Below are positions 18,106 to 26,989 of a DNA stretch of 64,000 nt, piece by piece (within the stretch, counting starts at the first letter, position 1; each line of letters starts with the position of its first letter). A program made the translations under genes and the position numbers. Source of the stretch: Psychrobacter sp. UBA3480 (GTDB taxonomy: Bacteria > Pseudomonadota > Gammaproteobacteria > Pseudomonadales > Moraxellaceae); NCBI RefSeq assembly GCF_002377945.1, contig NZ_DFQV01000012.1, positions 11,131 to 75,130 on the forward strand. The letters run 5' to 3'. The notes beneath the pieces are model-generated. The model was given only the letters and a program-made list of their open reading frames with translations. It was not told where the DNA came from and ran no database searches.

Positions 18106-18885
18106 CTAGTTGCTTTGTTTCATCACTTCAGCGGCCAGCTTTTGATACGCGCGTGCGCCTTTTGACCATCTCTCATACGCAATAACTGGTAAGCCGTGCG
18201 CAGGAGCTTCTGCCAAGCGAATATTCCTTGGAATATGGGTCTTGTACATGATATCGCCAAAATGCGCTTCTAGCTCAGTAGAGACATCACGGGCAAGCGT
18301 GTTACGCGCATCAAATAGCGTTCTGACCACACCGCGAATATATAGCTTAGGGTTCAACTCTGTAAGACGTTCAATCGTTTGCGATAAGTCAGCCAACCCT
18401 TCTAGTGCATAGTACTCACACTGCATAGGGATAATCACACTATCTGTAGCCACCAACGCATTAATCGTCAGTAGATTCAAACTAGGCGCACAATCTATAA
18501 TCACATAATCGTATGGCTGTTTTTGTGTGGATATCTGATCGTTAGCCAATTCGGCCATCGCAGTTTTAAACAGCTCATGACTGTCCGTCTTACTCATTAG
18601 CGTAATGTCCATGCCAGCCAAATCGCGATTGGCACCGATGACATCGAACCCTGCAGGACTAGTAACAATCGCTTCAGACAATGCAACACCATCTAGCAAA
18701 ACGTCCGCTATGGTAAGATCTAACTCGTTTTTGTCGACGCCTGTACCACTGGTCGCATTACCTTGTGGGTCTAAGTCAATCAGCAGTACATGCTTGCGTT
18801 TAGCAGCCAAGCTGGCGGTCAAATTTACTGCCGTTGTGGTTTTACCCACACCGCCTTTTTGATTCGCAATTGCTATGATTTCCAT
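18106..18885 (-). CDS. parA: Chromosome-partitioning ATPase ParA (Soj)
   Basis: Walker-type partition ATPase with the deviant P-loop KGGVGKTTTA near residues 10-19, DLDPQGNAT near 39-47, and VIIDCAPSLN near residue 118. Length is 259 aa. The start is placed at the ATG of MEIIAIANQ; an in-frame TTG four codons earlier is possible, but the family begins at this Met. It lies between rsmG and parB, the usual gene order near oriC in gammaproteobacteria. Confidence 0.94.
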   Translation of the reverse strand: MEIIAIANQKGGVGKTTTAVNLTASLAAKRKHVLLIDLDPQGNATSGTGVDKNELDLTIADVLLDGVALSEAIVTSPAGFDVIGANRDLAGMDITLMSKTDSHELFKTAMAELANDQISTQKQPYDYVIIDCAPSLNLLTINALVATDSVIIPMQCEYYALEGLADLSQTIERLTELNPKLYIRGVVRTLFDARNTLARDVSTELEAHFGDIMYKTHIPRNIRLAEAPAHGLPVIAYERWSKGARAYQKLAAEVMKQSN

Positions 18886-19074
18886 ACACTCACTCAATTT
18901 TATTAGGGTCTATTACTTTTGACTCGGTTGGTACGATTATTTTTATTCAATCTTGTACAGCGACACTCACTCAGTATTTAGAAGTCAGCCATTCATGGTC
19001 TAAAATACTCAGTTTGCGGTCGAGCATTTTAAATGCTTTTAAATACTATGTCATTTAGATACAGACGTAAACTG

Positions 19075-19090
19075 TGTTTCACAAAAAACA
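19075..19090. promoter_or_regulatory. Degenerate parS-like site
   Basis: TGTTTCACAAAAAACA matches 13 of 16 positions of the bacterial parS consensus TGTTTCACGTGAAACA, with all three differences in the central GTG. It lies between parA and rsmG. The central bases matter for ParB binding, so function is doubtful. It may be a decayed site. Confidence 0.25.
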
Positions 19091-19123
19091 GTGCCTGTTT
19101 CATGACTGCGAAGTGTTTATGCC

Positions 19124-19840
19124 TTAGCTATCTTTGGCAGACATTTCAATTAAATGACGACTGTCGTGCAAACGTGGCACTGTCAGTTTAATAGTTTTGA
19201 TATGCCAATCATTATCTAGTGCTTGTAGCTCTTCCTCACTCGGCACTTTGCCCTTCATAGCACATAAGAAGCCACCATCTGCTAATCTTGGCTGCGCTAC
19301 TTCTACAAAATCTATCAAACTGGCAAACGCTCGTGATGTCACCACCGCATAGCTTGCTTCATGCGCTTCAATACGCGATGCAATCGGCTGCATATTACTC
19401 AAACCAAGCTCGCTACTGATTTGCTTAATAAAGCGAATTTTCTTCTGATTGCTATCAAGCGCAGTACACTGGCGCTCAGGCTGACAAATGGCAATAATCA
19501 CTGCTGGTAACCCTGCTCCCGTGCCGATATCTAGCAACGATCCGGCGGGTAAATGCGTTATAATAGACAAACAATCTATCACATGCTTGATCAGCGCTTC
19601 TTCTGGATCAGTGATCGCGGTCAGATTATACGCTTTATTCCATAATAAAAGCTGGTCTAAGTACAATAATAACGTGCGCTGCTGCGTTTCACTTAACGGC
19701 AGACCCAGCTCATTTATCGCTTGCGCCAAGATATTAGCCAGCTTTGGCAATTGTGAACCAAGCTTTACGAAACCAGTCGGATCAATATTGATATTACCCG
19801 CACTAGCAGACGATGAAGAGTTTTTAGCGGAAGCTGACAT
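19124..19840 (-). CDS. rsmG: 16S rRNA (guanine527-N7)-methyltransferase
   Basis: S-adenosylmethionine-dependent methyltransferase that modifies G527 of 16S rRNA; its loss gives low-level streptomycin resistance in other bacteria. It has the SAM-binding loop LDIGTGAGLPAVI near residue 100, ALDSNQKKIRF, and VTSRAFASL near residue 170. Length is 238 aa, with a Ser/Ala-rich N-terminal tail of about 20 residues before the family core. No good binding site precedes the ATG. Its place next to parA and parB is conserved. Confidence 0.93.
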   Translation of the reverse strand: MSASAKNSSSSASAGNINIDPTGFVKLGSQLPKLANILAQAINELGLPLSETQQRTLLLYLDQLLLWNKAYNLTAITDPEEALIKHVIDCLSIITHLPAGSLLDIGTGAGLPAVIIAICQPERQCTALDSNQKKIRFIKQISSELGLSNMQPIASRIEAHEASYAVVTSRAFASLIDFVEVAQPRLADGGFLCAMKGKVPSEEELQALDNDWHIKTIKLTVPRLHDSRHLIEMSAKDS

Positions 19841-20179
19841 ACAACGAGTTATCCAGTTTTGACTTGTGAACCGTTTATTTTATCATGCAGTCTGCCCATT
19901 GAATAGTTGCAGATTGCGCCAATGTGGGACATCTTATACTATCTACGCTTATCATGAGGCGTTATTCTGCTTTGATTGCCTCCAATTCGTTGATTAATTC
20001 ATTCGTTTTTTACCAGTTTTACTCAGGCATTTGTCTAAATATGATACAAAACTGCGCTTAATGACTTCGCTAATAGGTGACTATATCTTGTAAGATGTCA
20101 TGATTGACTATAAAAAACTCAGAATACGCATGAACAGATAAAACCAATCACTTCTCATATTCCTTTAATACTTTTTAAG
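19841..20179. other. 339-bp divergent intergenic region (rsmG / LonB-type protease)
   Basis: Control region for two divergent genes. It is AT-rich with no clear palindrome. A TATACT hexamer occurs near 19935, but no matching upstream box could be assigned. No RNA gene or small ORF with a binding site is seen. Confidence 0.5.
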
Positions 20180-23038
20180 ATGATTTTTCAAACGCCTATG
20201 ACAGAACAACCCTACACCCCTATATCGCAAGTATCAAAAGACGCTAACAATATGGTAGTACCTACTACCAATACAAAAAATACTAAGCAAAAAGCACCTG
20301 ATACCCCAAACCCTATCTTCACAGAAGTTCAGAAAAATTGTCGCATTTCCGCTGAGCAATTAAAACGCTATAGCGACCCTGATGAGTTGCCTACAGACAC
20401 ACGTACTGCGCCCGACTTAGATGTGGGCTTCGGTCAACAACGCGCGCTTAAAGCATTGCATACAGCGCTGGATATTAAAGCCAGTGGCTACCATGTGTTT
20501 GCCGCTGGTGAAAACGGTTTGGGCAAACGTACTGTGATTAGTCGTCTGTTAACACGTATTGCCGCCGACGCACCGACGCCTGATGATTGGGTATATGTGC
20601 ATAACTTTACCGATCCACGCACACCATTGGCGCTGCGTCTACCAGCTGGTCAAGCCTCGCTATTACAGCAGCAAGTTAATAACTTATGGCAGCAAGCAAA
20701 AAAGCGTTTAAGCCAACGCTTTCGTAGCGATCAATACCAAAGCAAAATTGAAGCCATCAAAAACAGTACTCATCAAAAAGAAAGTCATGCCTATGACGCG
20801 CTTAATGCTGAAGGCAAACAATATGACCTAGCATTAACGTTTCGCTCGTTCGATAATAAAGCCGTATTTGTTCATCCTAGTCAGCTGCCTACAGAAAGTA
20901 ATAGCGATGATGACAAGCAAATAAAAATACCTAGCAATCATAAAAATTCTGAAAAGCTCGATGATAGCGAAAAAGTTAATATTTTGAGCGAAAAAAATAA
21001 TGAGCGTAAGGAAAACCAAGACTCTACATATGGCAATAATGAGTATGAAGCTGAGCTGAATAACTTCGTGCAAAAGAACCATATGCAAAAGCGCCTAAGT
21101 CAATTGACTATCGCTTTAGAGCAACTAGAAGACGAAGCCAACGATGAGATAGAGGCGTTACATCGTAGTATTGCGCAACGTGCTCTACAGCCGCTATTTA
21201 CCCCTATCTATGAGCAGTTTGCGACTCATCCACTTGTCGCGGCATATCTCAAGGCTGTATTTGATGACATGGTCACTCACGTAGAGCGTATCGTCAATGG
21301 AGATGATGAGGAGTTTGTGACAGCAGTGTTGGCTACGACGCCCAGTCGTTATGCAGTAAATGTTATTGTCAGTCATACACCTGACAGTGGCGCACCTGTG
21401 GTCTTTGAGGATTTGCCAACCCATCTCAATTTGTTAGGGCATGTCGAGCAAATCACCCAATTAGGCACAGTAACCACTGACGTAAGTATGATTCGTGCAG
21501 GTGCTCTACATCGCGCCAATGGCGGCTATTTACTGTTAGAAGCCAGCCACGTCCTTGAGCATCCATATGCATGGCAGGGCTTAAAGCGCGCATTACAATC
21601 ACGAAAAATAAAACTATCAAGTCTAGAGCAAATGCTGACGTTAACAGGCAGCTTGTCTCTGTCACCAGCGCCTATTGATTTAGATATCAAGGTTATCTTG
21701 TTAGGTGAAGCAGATTTATATTACGAGCTGCTAGAGCTTGAGCCTGAATTTGATGCCGTATTCAAAGTCCGAGCTGATTTTCATGACGATGTGCCTCGTA
21801 CCATTGAGCATGAATTGGCATTGGTCGCAAAAATGGCTGATATCATCGACTACGCCGACCTTTATCCGTTTGATAGCAGTGCGCAAGCCACGCTACTTGA
21901 GCACTTAAGCTTGCAAGCTGAAGAACAAGATCGCTTAAGCCTACACAGTGATTTGTTGATTAAACTACTGCATGAATCAAACCGTCACGCTCGATTAAAC
22001 AATGAGACTATGGTGACGGCAGATCACGTCACTCAAGCAATCGATGACATGGATGAGCGTTCAGGATATTTACGCGATCTGTATTGGGATGAGCTGAAAA
22101 ATGGCCAACAGCTGATTCAAACGCAAGGCGATGCTATCGGACAAGTTAATGCATTAACCGTAGTCAGTTATGCCGATAGTGAGTTTGGTATGCCAGCACG
22201 GCTTACTGCGGTCATTCAGCCCAATATTGGCACAGGTGAAATTCTTGATATTGAGCGTGATGTAGACTTGGGTGGTAGTTTACATGCCAAAGGCATGCTG
22301 ATTATGACCAGCTATTTGCGAGCGCTGTTTAGTCAACATCATGCACTGAATTTTAGTGCCTCACTGGCGTTCGAGCAGAGCTACGCGCAAATCGATGGCG
22401 ATAGTGCCACCGTTAGCGAAGGCTGTGCATTGCTATCCGCGTTAGCAAACGTGCCTATCAATCAGTCTCTTGCGATTACTGGATCTATGAACCAGTTAGG
22501 CGAAGTACAAGCAGTTGGTGGCATCAATGCTAAAATCGCAGGTTTCTTCGATGCATGCCGCGAGCAAGAGCTAACAGGCGATCAAGGTGTCGTCATTCCG
22601 ATGGCTAATGTCAAACAACTGATGCTACGTGACGATATTATCGATGCGGTAAATAGAGGAAAATTTCATATCTATGGCGTCTATACTCTAAGTGAGGCCC
22701 TGACGCTGATGACTGGTTTGCCCATCGACACCATCAATAAAAAAGGCCGTTATCGTAAAGATACTTTATTTGGCAAAGTATTAAGCCGTCTGATGCTGTG
22801 GGATGAAAACCAGGAAAGCACTGATGACATCGATGATGAAAAGTCCAAAAAGAAAGCGAAGAAAAAGCGTAAAGAAAAACGTCAAAAGAAAGAAGATAAG
22901 AGAATAAAAGAAAAGCGAAAAGGTGAGAGAAGTAATGAGAAAGGTAGCGAGGAAAGTAACAAGCAAAGCGATGCTAAGCCTATTGATGACACCCTAAACG
23001 ATAGCGAGACAACAGCTGTCGATGAGGATGGCAATTAA
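20180..23038 (+). CDS. LonB-type AAA+ ATP-dependent protease
   Basis: Lon-family protease of the AAA_32/Lon_C type (COG1067), distinct from classical LonA, since it lacks the large N-terminal substrate domain. The P-loop is GENGLGKRT at 110-118. The protease domain near the C-terminus carries the Ser-Lys dyad: S742 in DGDSATVSEG and K785 in GGINAKIAGFF, 43 residues apart as in E. coli Lon. A hydrophilic insert of about 60 residues lies near 245-305, and the last 75 residues are almost only Lys, Glu, Asp, Arg and Ser. At 952 aa it is longer than most relatives (about 800). The start is uncertain: neither ATG 20180 nor ATG 20198 has a good binding site. Confidence 0.88.
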   Translation: MIFQTPMTEQPYTPISQVSKDANNMVVPTTNTKNTKQKAPDTPNPIFTEVQKNCRISAEQLKRYSDPDELPTDTRTAPDLDVGFGQQRALKALHTALDIKASGYHVFAAGENGLGKRTVISRLLTRIAADAPTPDDWVYVHNFTDPRTPLALRLPAGQASLLQQQVNNLWQQAKKRLSQRFRSDQYQSKIEAIKNSTHQKESHAYDALNAEGKQYDLALTFRSFDNKAVFVHPSQLPTESNSDDDKQIKIPSNHKNSEKLDDSEKVNILSEKNNERKENQDSTYGNNEYEAELNNFVQKNHMQKRLSQLTIALEQLEDEANDEIEALHRSIAQRALQPLFTPIYEQFATHPLVAAYLKAVFDDMVTHVERIVNGDDEEFVTAVLATTPSRYAVNVIVSHTPDSGAPVVFEDLPTHLNLLGHVEQITQLGTVTTDVSMIRAGALHRANGGYLLLEASHVLEHPYAWQGLKRALQSRKIKLSSLEQMLTLTGSLSLSPAPIDLDIKVILLGEADLYYELLELEPEFDAVFKVRADFHDDVPRTIEHELALVAKMADIIDYADLYPFDSSAQATLLEHLSLQAEEQDRLSLHSDLLIKLLHESNRHARLNNETMVTADHVTQAIDDMDERSGYLRDLYWDELKNGQQLIQTQGDAIGQVNALTVVSYADSEFGMPARLTAVIQPNIGTGEILDIERDVDLGGSLHAKGMLIMTSYLRALFSQHHALNFSASLAFEQSYAQIDGDSATVSEGCALLSALANVPINQSLAITGSMNQLGEVQAVGGINAKIAGFFDACREQELTGDQGVVIPMANVKQLMLRDDIIDAVNRGKFHIYGVYTLSEALTLMTGLPIDTINKKGRYRKDTLFGKVLSRLMLWDENQESTDDIDDEKSKKKAKKKRKEKRQKKEDKRIKEKRKGERSNEKGSEESNKQSDAKPIDDTLNDSETTAVDEDGN

Positions 23039-23071
23039 AATTTAAACGGTACTACCGATACGCACGCACAT

Positions 23072-23120
23072 TGCTGTTCGACTAGATTCATTGTTATGTC
23101 TATGGCTAGATCGAACAGCA
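23072..23120. repeat. Large hairpin downstream of the LonB-type gene
   Basis: TGCTGTTCGA at 23072-23081 is exactly complementary to TCGAACAGCA at 23111-23120. The stem extends inward by CTAG pairing with CTAG around one bulged A. No T-run follows, so this is not a canonical terminator. Confidence 0.5.
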
Positions 23121-23161
23121 ACCATTGAATAATAACCATCGAATAGCAACTATTAAATAAA
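23120..23161. repeat. Three degenerate 14-nt tandem repeats
   Basis: Units AACCATTGAATAAT, AACCATCGAATAGC and AACTATTAAATAAA follow each other without gaps, directly after the hairpin and about 120 bases before the WYL regulator. This could be a binding array for that regulator or simple slippage. Confidence 0.45.
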
Positions 23162-23279
23162 TATACGCATGCATGAACGTCGCTAGACGCTACGCTGCTT
23201 TTCTGCGATGATTAACGGTTCCTGATCGAGCAATATCGTGCCAGAAACCGACTTGTAATTTCATAAAGGGTATCTCTTA

Positions 23280-24422
23280 ATGACTGTACATCCTACTGAT
23301 GCTGATAACACCCAAGCTCAGTCCAATCCTAGTGAGCAGGCAGGTGCGCTTGCAGCTGTAGACACTGGCACCTCAAAAGAAGCCAGTGCCGCCAATATTA
23401 GTGACAATCGACATGGTGCGGCAACGACTGCTCGGCAATGGCAGGTACTATCACAACTACAGCGCAATCGCTGGGTAGGCACCACGCATATTTATGAGCA
23501 ACTGATGATGGCAGGCTTTGATATCAGCCTACGTACTGTCCAACGCGATTTAAATGCCCTTGCCAAACGCTTCCCTATCGAAAAAAATAATGCCAATCCT
23601 CAAGGTTGGCGCTGGAAAGAAGACGCACCATTGCAAAGCTTGCCGCATATGAACTTATCACAAGCGGTTGCTTTTAATATGGTCGAGGCCAATCTGACCC
23701 AGCTATTGCCACCTGTTATCTTAGATGAATTATTTCCTTGGTTTGACTTAGCACGGCGACAGCTCAAAAACAGTAAAGTGACCCACTCTTGGATAGACAG
23801 AGTCCGTATCGAGCCTGCCACACAGCCGCTTATTGCACCAGATATAGATTTGGATAGTAAAGACAATATTTACCACGCGCTATTTTATCAACTACAGATT
23901 CATGCTTGTTATACTCGTAGCAACAAATTACAAGCCAGCGAATACATCCTAAATCCAATCGCAATTATCCAGCGTGGCGTGATTATCTATCTACTGGCAA
24001 CTCGTACCGACGACCCAGAAGCCACCATTCGCACCTTTGCCTTACATCGGTTTGATAGTGTTGAGATTCTCGAAACCGCTGCAAAAACACCAGAGAATTT
24101 TCAACTCGATACGTATTTGGATGAAGGCAGCATGGGCTTTAGCCACCCACTGTTTGGCGAATTGGATGAGCGTGGCAAGAATACTGCTGTTGAGCTTAGG
24201 TTCACTAGGCAAGCAGGTAAAAGTCTGACCGAAAGTAAGCTTAATGACGATCAAACCGTTACGTTAAATGAGGATAACACCCTTACTGTAAAGGCCACTG
24301 TCAACTTAACCTCACAGCTGGTTTGGTGGCTACGTGGATTTGGTAGTGGCTTATTAGATGCTAAGCCTGAACTACTTTATCAAGCAGTATTAGATAAGTC
24401 TTCGACAACAATCAGTGAGTGA
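23280..24422 (+). CDS. WYL-domain transcriptional regulator with N-terminal HTH
   Basis: Helix-turn-helix regulator of the YafY/WYL class, 380 aa. After a Ser/Ala/Thr-rich tail (about 1-52), a winged HTH runs from about 55 to 115 with the recognition helix in ISLRTVQRDLNALAK. The WYL domain follows at about 190-275; in place of Trp-Tyr-Leu it has GVIIYLLATR. A WCX-like C-terminal extension completes the protein. WYL domains sense nucleic acids or nucleotides and control phage-defence or DNA-damage genes in several bacteria. Here the neighbours are LonB and TerD-like stress genes, not a recognisable defence system. AAAGGG precedes the ATG. Confidence 0.85.
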   Translation: MTVHPTDADNTQAQSNPSEQAGALAAVDTGTSKEASAANISDNRHGAATTARQWQVLSQLQRNRWVGTTHIYEQLMMAGFDISLRTVQRDLNALAKRFPIEKNNANPQGWRWKEDAPLQSLPHMNLSQAVAFNMVEANLTQLLPPVILDELFPWFDLARRQLKNSKVTHSWIDRVRIEPATQPLIAPDIDLDSKDNIYHALFYQLQIHACYTRSNKLQASEYILNPIAIIQRGVIIYLLATRTDDPEATIRTFALHRFDSVEILETAAKTPENFQLDTYLDEGSMGFSHPLFGELDERGKNTAVELRFTRQAGKSLTESKLNDDQTVTLNEDNTLTVKATVNLTSQLVWWLRGFGSGLLDAKPELLYQAVLDKSSTTISE

Positions 24423-24519
24423 TATCACTGACCTGAGATAGGCTTACCTCAGCACGCCTTAAGTAAGCAAATACCAAATCTAGATAACGGTTAGAAACTA
24501 AGAATAAAAAAGGAAAGTT

Positions 24520-25167
24520 ATGTCGACCACTGCCCCATCACCACTGTTGTCAGATAGTTTACGAGGACTGGGACTAGACGCAGGAATATTGTTCTTTGCG
24601 CTCAATTATGAATTTACCAAAATTGAGCCAAAAGGCATGTTTAAGCGCTTCAAAAAAAATCAAAGCGCGATGGATATTGATCTGGCTTGCGTGTTGTACG
24701 ATGACAATTGCGTCATCAGTGACATCGTTTGGTTTAAGCAATTACGTGATAAAGCTGAATCGGTCAAGCATCAAGGTGACAGTTTAAATGGTAAGGATCG
24801 CGGTGAACAAGCCATGTATCTTGCCCCACTTGATCAAGAGCAAATCAGATTGGAGCTCGAAAAAATTCCCGCTCATATTACTCACATTGGTTTAATTGCC
24901 AACTCATACCACGGTCATTCGTTTTCTAGGGTGAAAAAAGGCGAAATTCATCTGAGTGACGATGAAGGAAACCGTTGTTTTGAGGTAAACCTTAAGCAGC
25001 TTCCACGCGACTGCACCACGTTATGGGTGGCGCATTTGCGCCGATCTGTTGATGACTGGCATTTAACGTTGCAAAACTTACCACTCACTGCAGAGGGTCT
25101 AGCAAATGCAGCACAAGAAGTGGCTCATGAGTTAGCACGTGCATTGCCTATCCCTCAGGGAATATAA
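24520..25167 (+). CDS. TerD-like stress protein
   Basis: Protein of 215 aa with one TerD domain, the calcium-binding beta-sandwich of tellurite/stress gene clusters. Recognisable parts are LGLDAGILFFALNYE at the start, the DIDLACVLYDD segment with acidic ligands near residues 52-62, and ITHIGLIANSY near 125. It stands alone: no terA, terB or terC is seen within the window. AAGGAAAG before the ATG is a strong binding site. It follows the WYL regulator with 97 bp between and ends at a strong terminator, so the two may be cotranscribed. The role is unknown. Confidence 0.82.
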   Translation: MSTTAPSPLLSDSLRGLGLDAGILFFALNYEFTKIEPKGMFKRFKKNQSAMDIDLACVLYDDNCVISDIVWFKQLRDKAESVKHQGDSLNGKDRGEQAMYLAPLDQEQIRLELEKIPAHITHIGLIANSYHGHSFSRVKKGEIHLSDDEGNRCFEVNLKQLPRDCTTLWVAHLRRSVDDWHLTLQNLPLTAEGLANAAQEVAHELARALPIPQGI

Positions 25168-25188
25168 GAGCAATTAGTAATCGCATAT

Positions 25189-25228
25189 AAAAGAGGTCTT
25201 GTGCTATCCAAACACAAGACCTCTTTTT
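25189..25228. terminator. Rho-independent terminator
   Basis: Fourteen-base stem (AAAGAGGTCTTGTG against CACAAGACCTCTTT) followed by a T-run. It separates the TerD-like gene from the convergent channel gene. Confidence 0.92.
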
Positions 25229-25294
25229 ATGGGCAAATCATTAGCTGTAATTAATTGCTAAAAACATATCTGTTATAAATCATTTCACACTTGC

Positions 25295-26278
25295 CTATAA
25301 AACTTCACCGCAATGCGGACAGAAGTTTTTTTGGCGCGTTTCAACTTCTTTCTCACGCCGTTCAAGCTCTTGCTCTCGAAGTACCTGTAAGACGATATTT
25401 TGTGCTTGCTCTTTATCTAAACCCAGCTCTCGACGAATTTTATCAATCATCATCTGATTCTGTACCAGATCAAAATCGCTATCAATTAACTGCTCACGAA
25501 AATGCTGTTCAAGCTCTTCACGGCGCTGAGCCAATTCATTCGCCAATCCCGTCGCTAGAATACCAGCCGGCAGTGCAGCGAGACCCACACCCAATATCGT
25601 AATGACCGCACCCAATATTTTGCCAGCATTAGTAATTGGCGTGACATCTCCGTAGCCTACTGTTGTCAGTGTCACCACAGCCCACCACATCGCTTTAGGT
25701 ATGGACTCAAACTCGTCTGGCTGTGCGTGATTTTCTACTAGATAAATACCGCTAGAGGCGGTCACAATCATAATAATAAGAATAAAGATAACAGCCTGAA
25801 ATGAGCCTCGCTCCTTGCTAATCACAACTAGCAAGATACGCATTGAGGCAAAATAACGCGTCAATTTTAGGATTCGAAATAAACGTAAAATACGCAAGAA
25901 ACGCAAATCAATATTAACAAAGAAATTTAAAAAGGCGGGCACAATAGCTACTAAATCAATCAATGCGGATGGGCTTCTAAGCCAATCCCATCGCTGTTTC
26001 CACGTTGTATTATCGGGCTTGGCTTCAGCCACACTCCACAGGCGCAATAAGTATTCAATAGAAAAGACAACGATAGAGAAATTTTCAAATAAGGTGAAGT
26101 AATCTTGATAAGGGTAATACCACTGATCGACAGACTCTGCTATTACAGCCGCTACGTTAGTCATAATCAAAAATATAAGAAAATAATCAACGTAACGGCT
26201 AAATAACGTGTCATGTTCTTCATTTTGTAAAATATCATAAACAAAATGACGCAAGCGCCGTATAGATTGGAATAACAT
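25295..26278 (-). CDS. Voltage-gated-type potassium channel (six-helix ion transporter)
   Basis: Inner-membrane Kv-like channel, 327 aa. Helices S1-S4 cover about residues 28-150. S4 carries evenly spaced charges R126, R129, R132, R135, K138 and R141. The pore loop holds the selectivity filter TVGYGD at 206-211, between S5 and S6. The cytoplasmic C-terminus (about 250-315) is a charged, probably coiled-coil segment rich in Glu, Arg and Gln. It ends in CPHCGEVL, a half zinc knuckle. These features make K+ selectivity near certain; voltage gating is likely from S4. No strong binding site precedes the ATG. Confidence 0.92.
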   Translation of the reverse strand: MLFQSIRRLRHFVYDILQNEEHDTLFSRYVDYFLIFLIMTNVAAVIAESVDQWYYPYQDYFTLFENFSIVVFSIEYLLRLWSVAEAKPDNTTWKQRWDWLRSPSALIDLVAIVPAFLNFFVNIDLRFLRILRLFRILKLTRYFASMRILLVVISKERGSFQAVIFILIIMIVTASSGIYLVENHAQPDEFESIPKAMWWAVVTLTTVGYGDVTPITNAGKILGAVITILGVGLAALPAGILATGLANELAQRREELEQHFREQLIDSDFDLVQNQMMIDKIRRELGLDKEQAQNIVLQVLREQELERREKEVETRQKNFCPHCGEVL

Positions 26279-26455
26279 GCCAGCCCTATGCGGTGAAATA
26301 CCGATTTGATATTAGTAGAATAAAACAACGGTCAAACAATAAGAACCAAACTTTCATCACAGAACATAGGAGATATTTGCAGCAATCATCCGTGATTTTT
26401 ATCAACAACGCTTAATTTAAGTACTGATTTGTTCGTTATCAGCCATGACTATCGG

Positions 26456-26683
26456 CTATACAAAATGCAGATAATAAATATAGACCGATACCAGCAGTAT
26501 AAACACAATTAGTAGGATAGAGAACCTTAAGAACTGTTCGTCAGCACGAAGCTGTTGGCTAATATCCTGCGCAGGTATCAAAAACAAGTGACATTCAGGA
26601 CAACAAGAGTCTACCTGATTCAATATTTTCATCGTACGCGCATTCGTACAGCGTAGAGGGGAGTTACTGCAATAGCCAAGCAT
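26456..26683 (-). CDS. Small zinc-ribbon-like membrane protein of unknown function
   Basis: Unrecognised 75-aa protein. The first 45 residues contain Cys pairs (GYCSNSPLRC and CCPEC) that could bind zinc. A single hydrophobic helix, RFSILLIVFILLVSVYIYYL, ends the protein near its C-terminus, so it is probably anchored with the Cys domain in the cytoplasm. The start is placed at the ATG of MLGYCSN because AAGAGGTG lies upstream; the frame runs nine codons further. It is upstream of the K+ channel gene on the same strand, 177 bp away. The composition and binding site make it look real, but homology is not established. Confidence 0.6.
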   Translation of the reverse strand: MLGYCSNSPLRCTNARTMKILNQVDSCCPECHLFLIPAQDISQQLRADEQFLRFSILLIVFILLVSVYIYYLHFV

Positions 26684-26989
26684 AATATATTGCACCTCTT
26701 GTTGAATCATAAATAAGAGATACCGACTTACGTCAATGACACTTACTTAAAAAGCAGCTTTTGTTTTGTTTAATTATAGACTGTAGACAATTGAATTACA
26801 TGTAAATGTAACTTATTGCAGAGATATTGCTACTTTATGCTCAAAACCTTACCAATAATAATGATTTTCGTATTATAATAGAGATTAAATGTTACAGATT
26901 AAACTTTAATCATGACATTATGTATCAGTAGCTAATGCCATCCCTCATTAGAAAACTGCTGATAATTTTTTATTACGTTAAGGAATGAA

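Noticed and set aside
20834..22966. Minus-strand frames inside the LonB-type gene (84, 76, 70 and 61 codons)
   Set aside because: Antisense shadows; the hydrophobic 61-codon one is just the complement of the Lys/Glu-rich tail.
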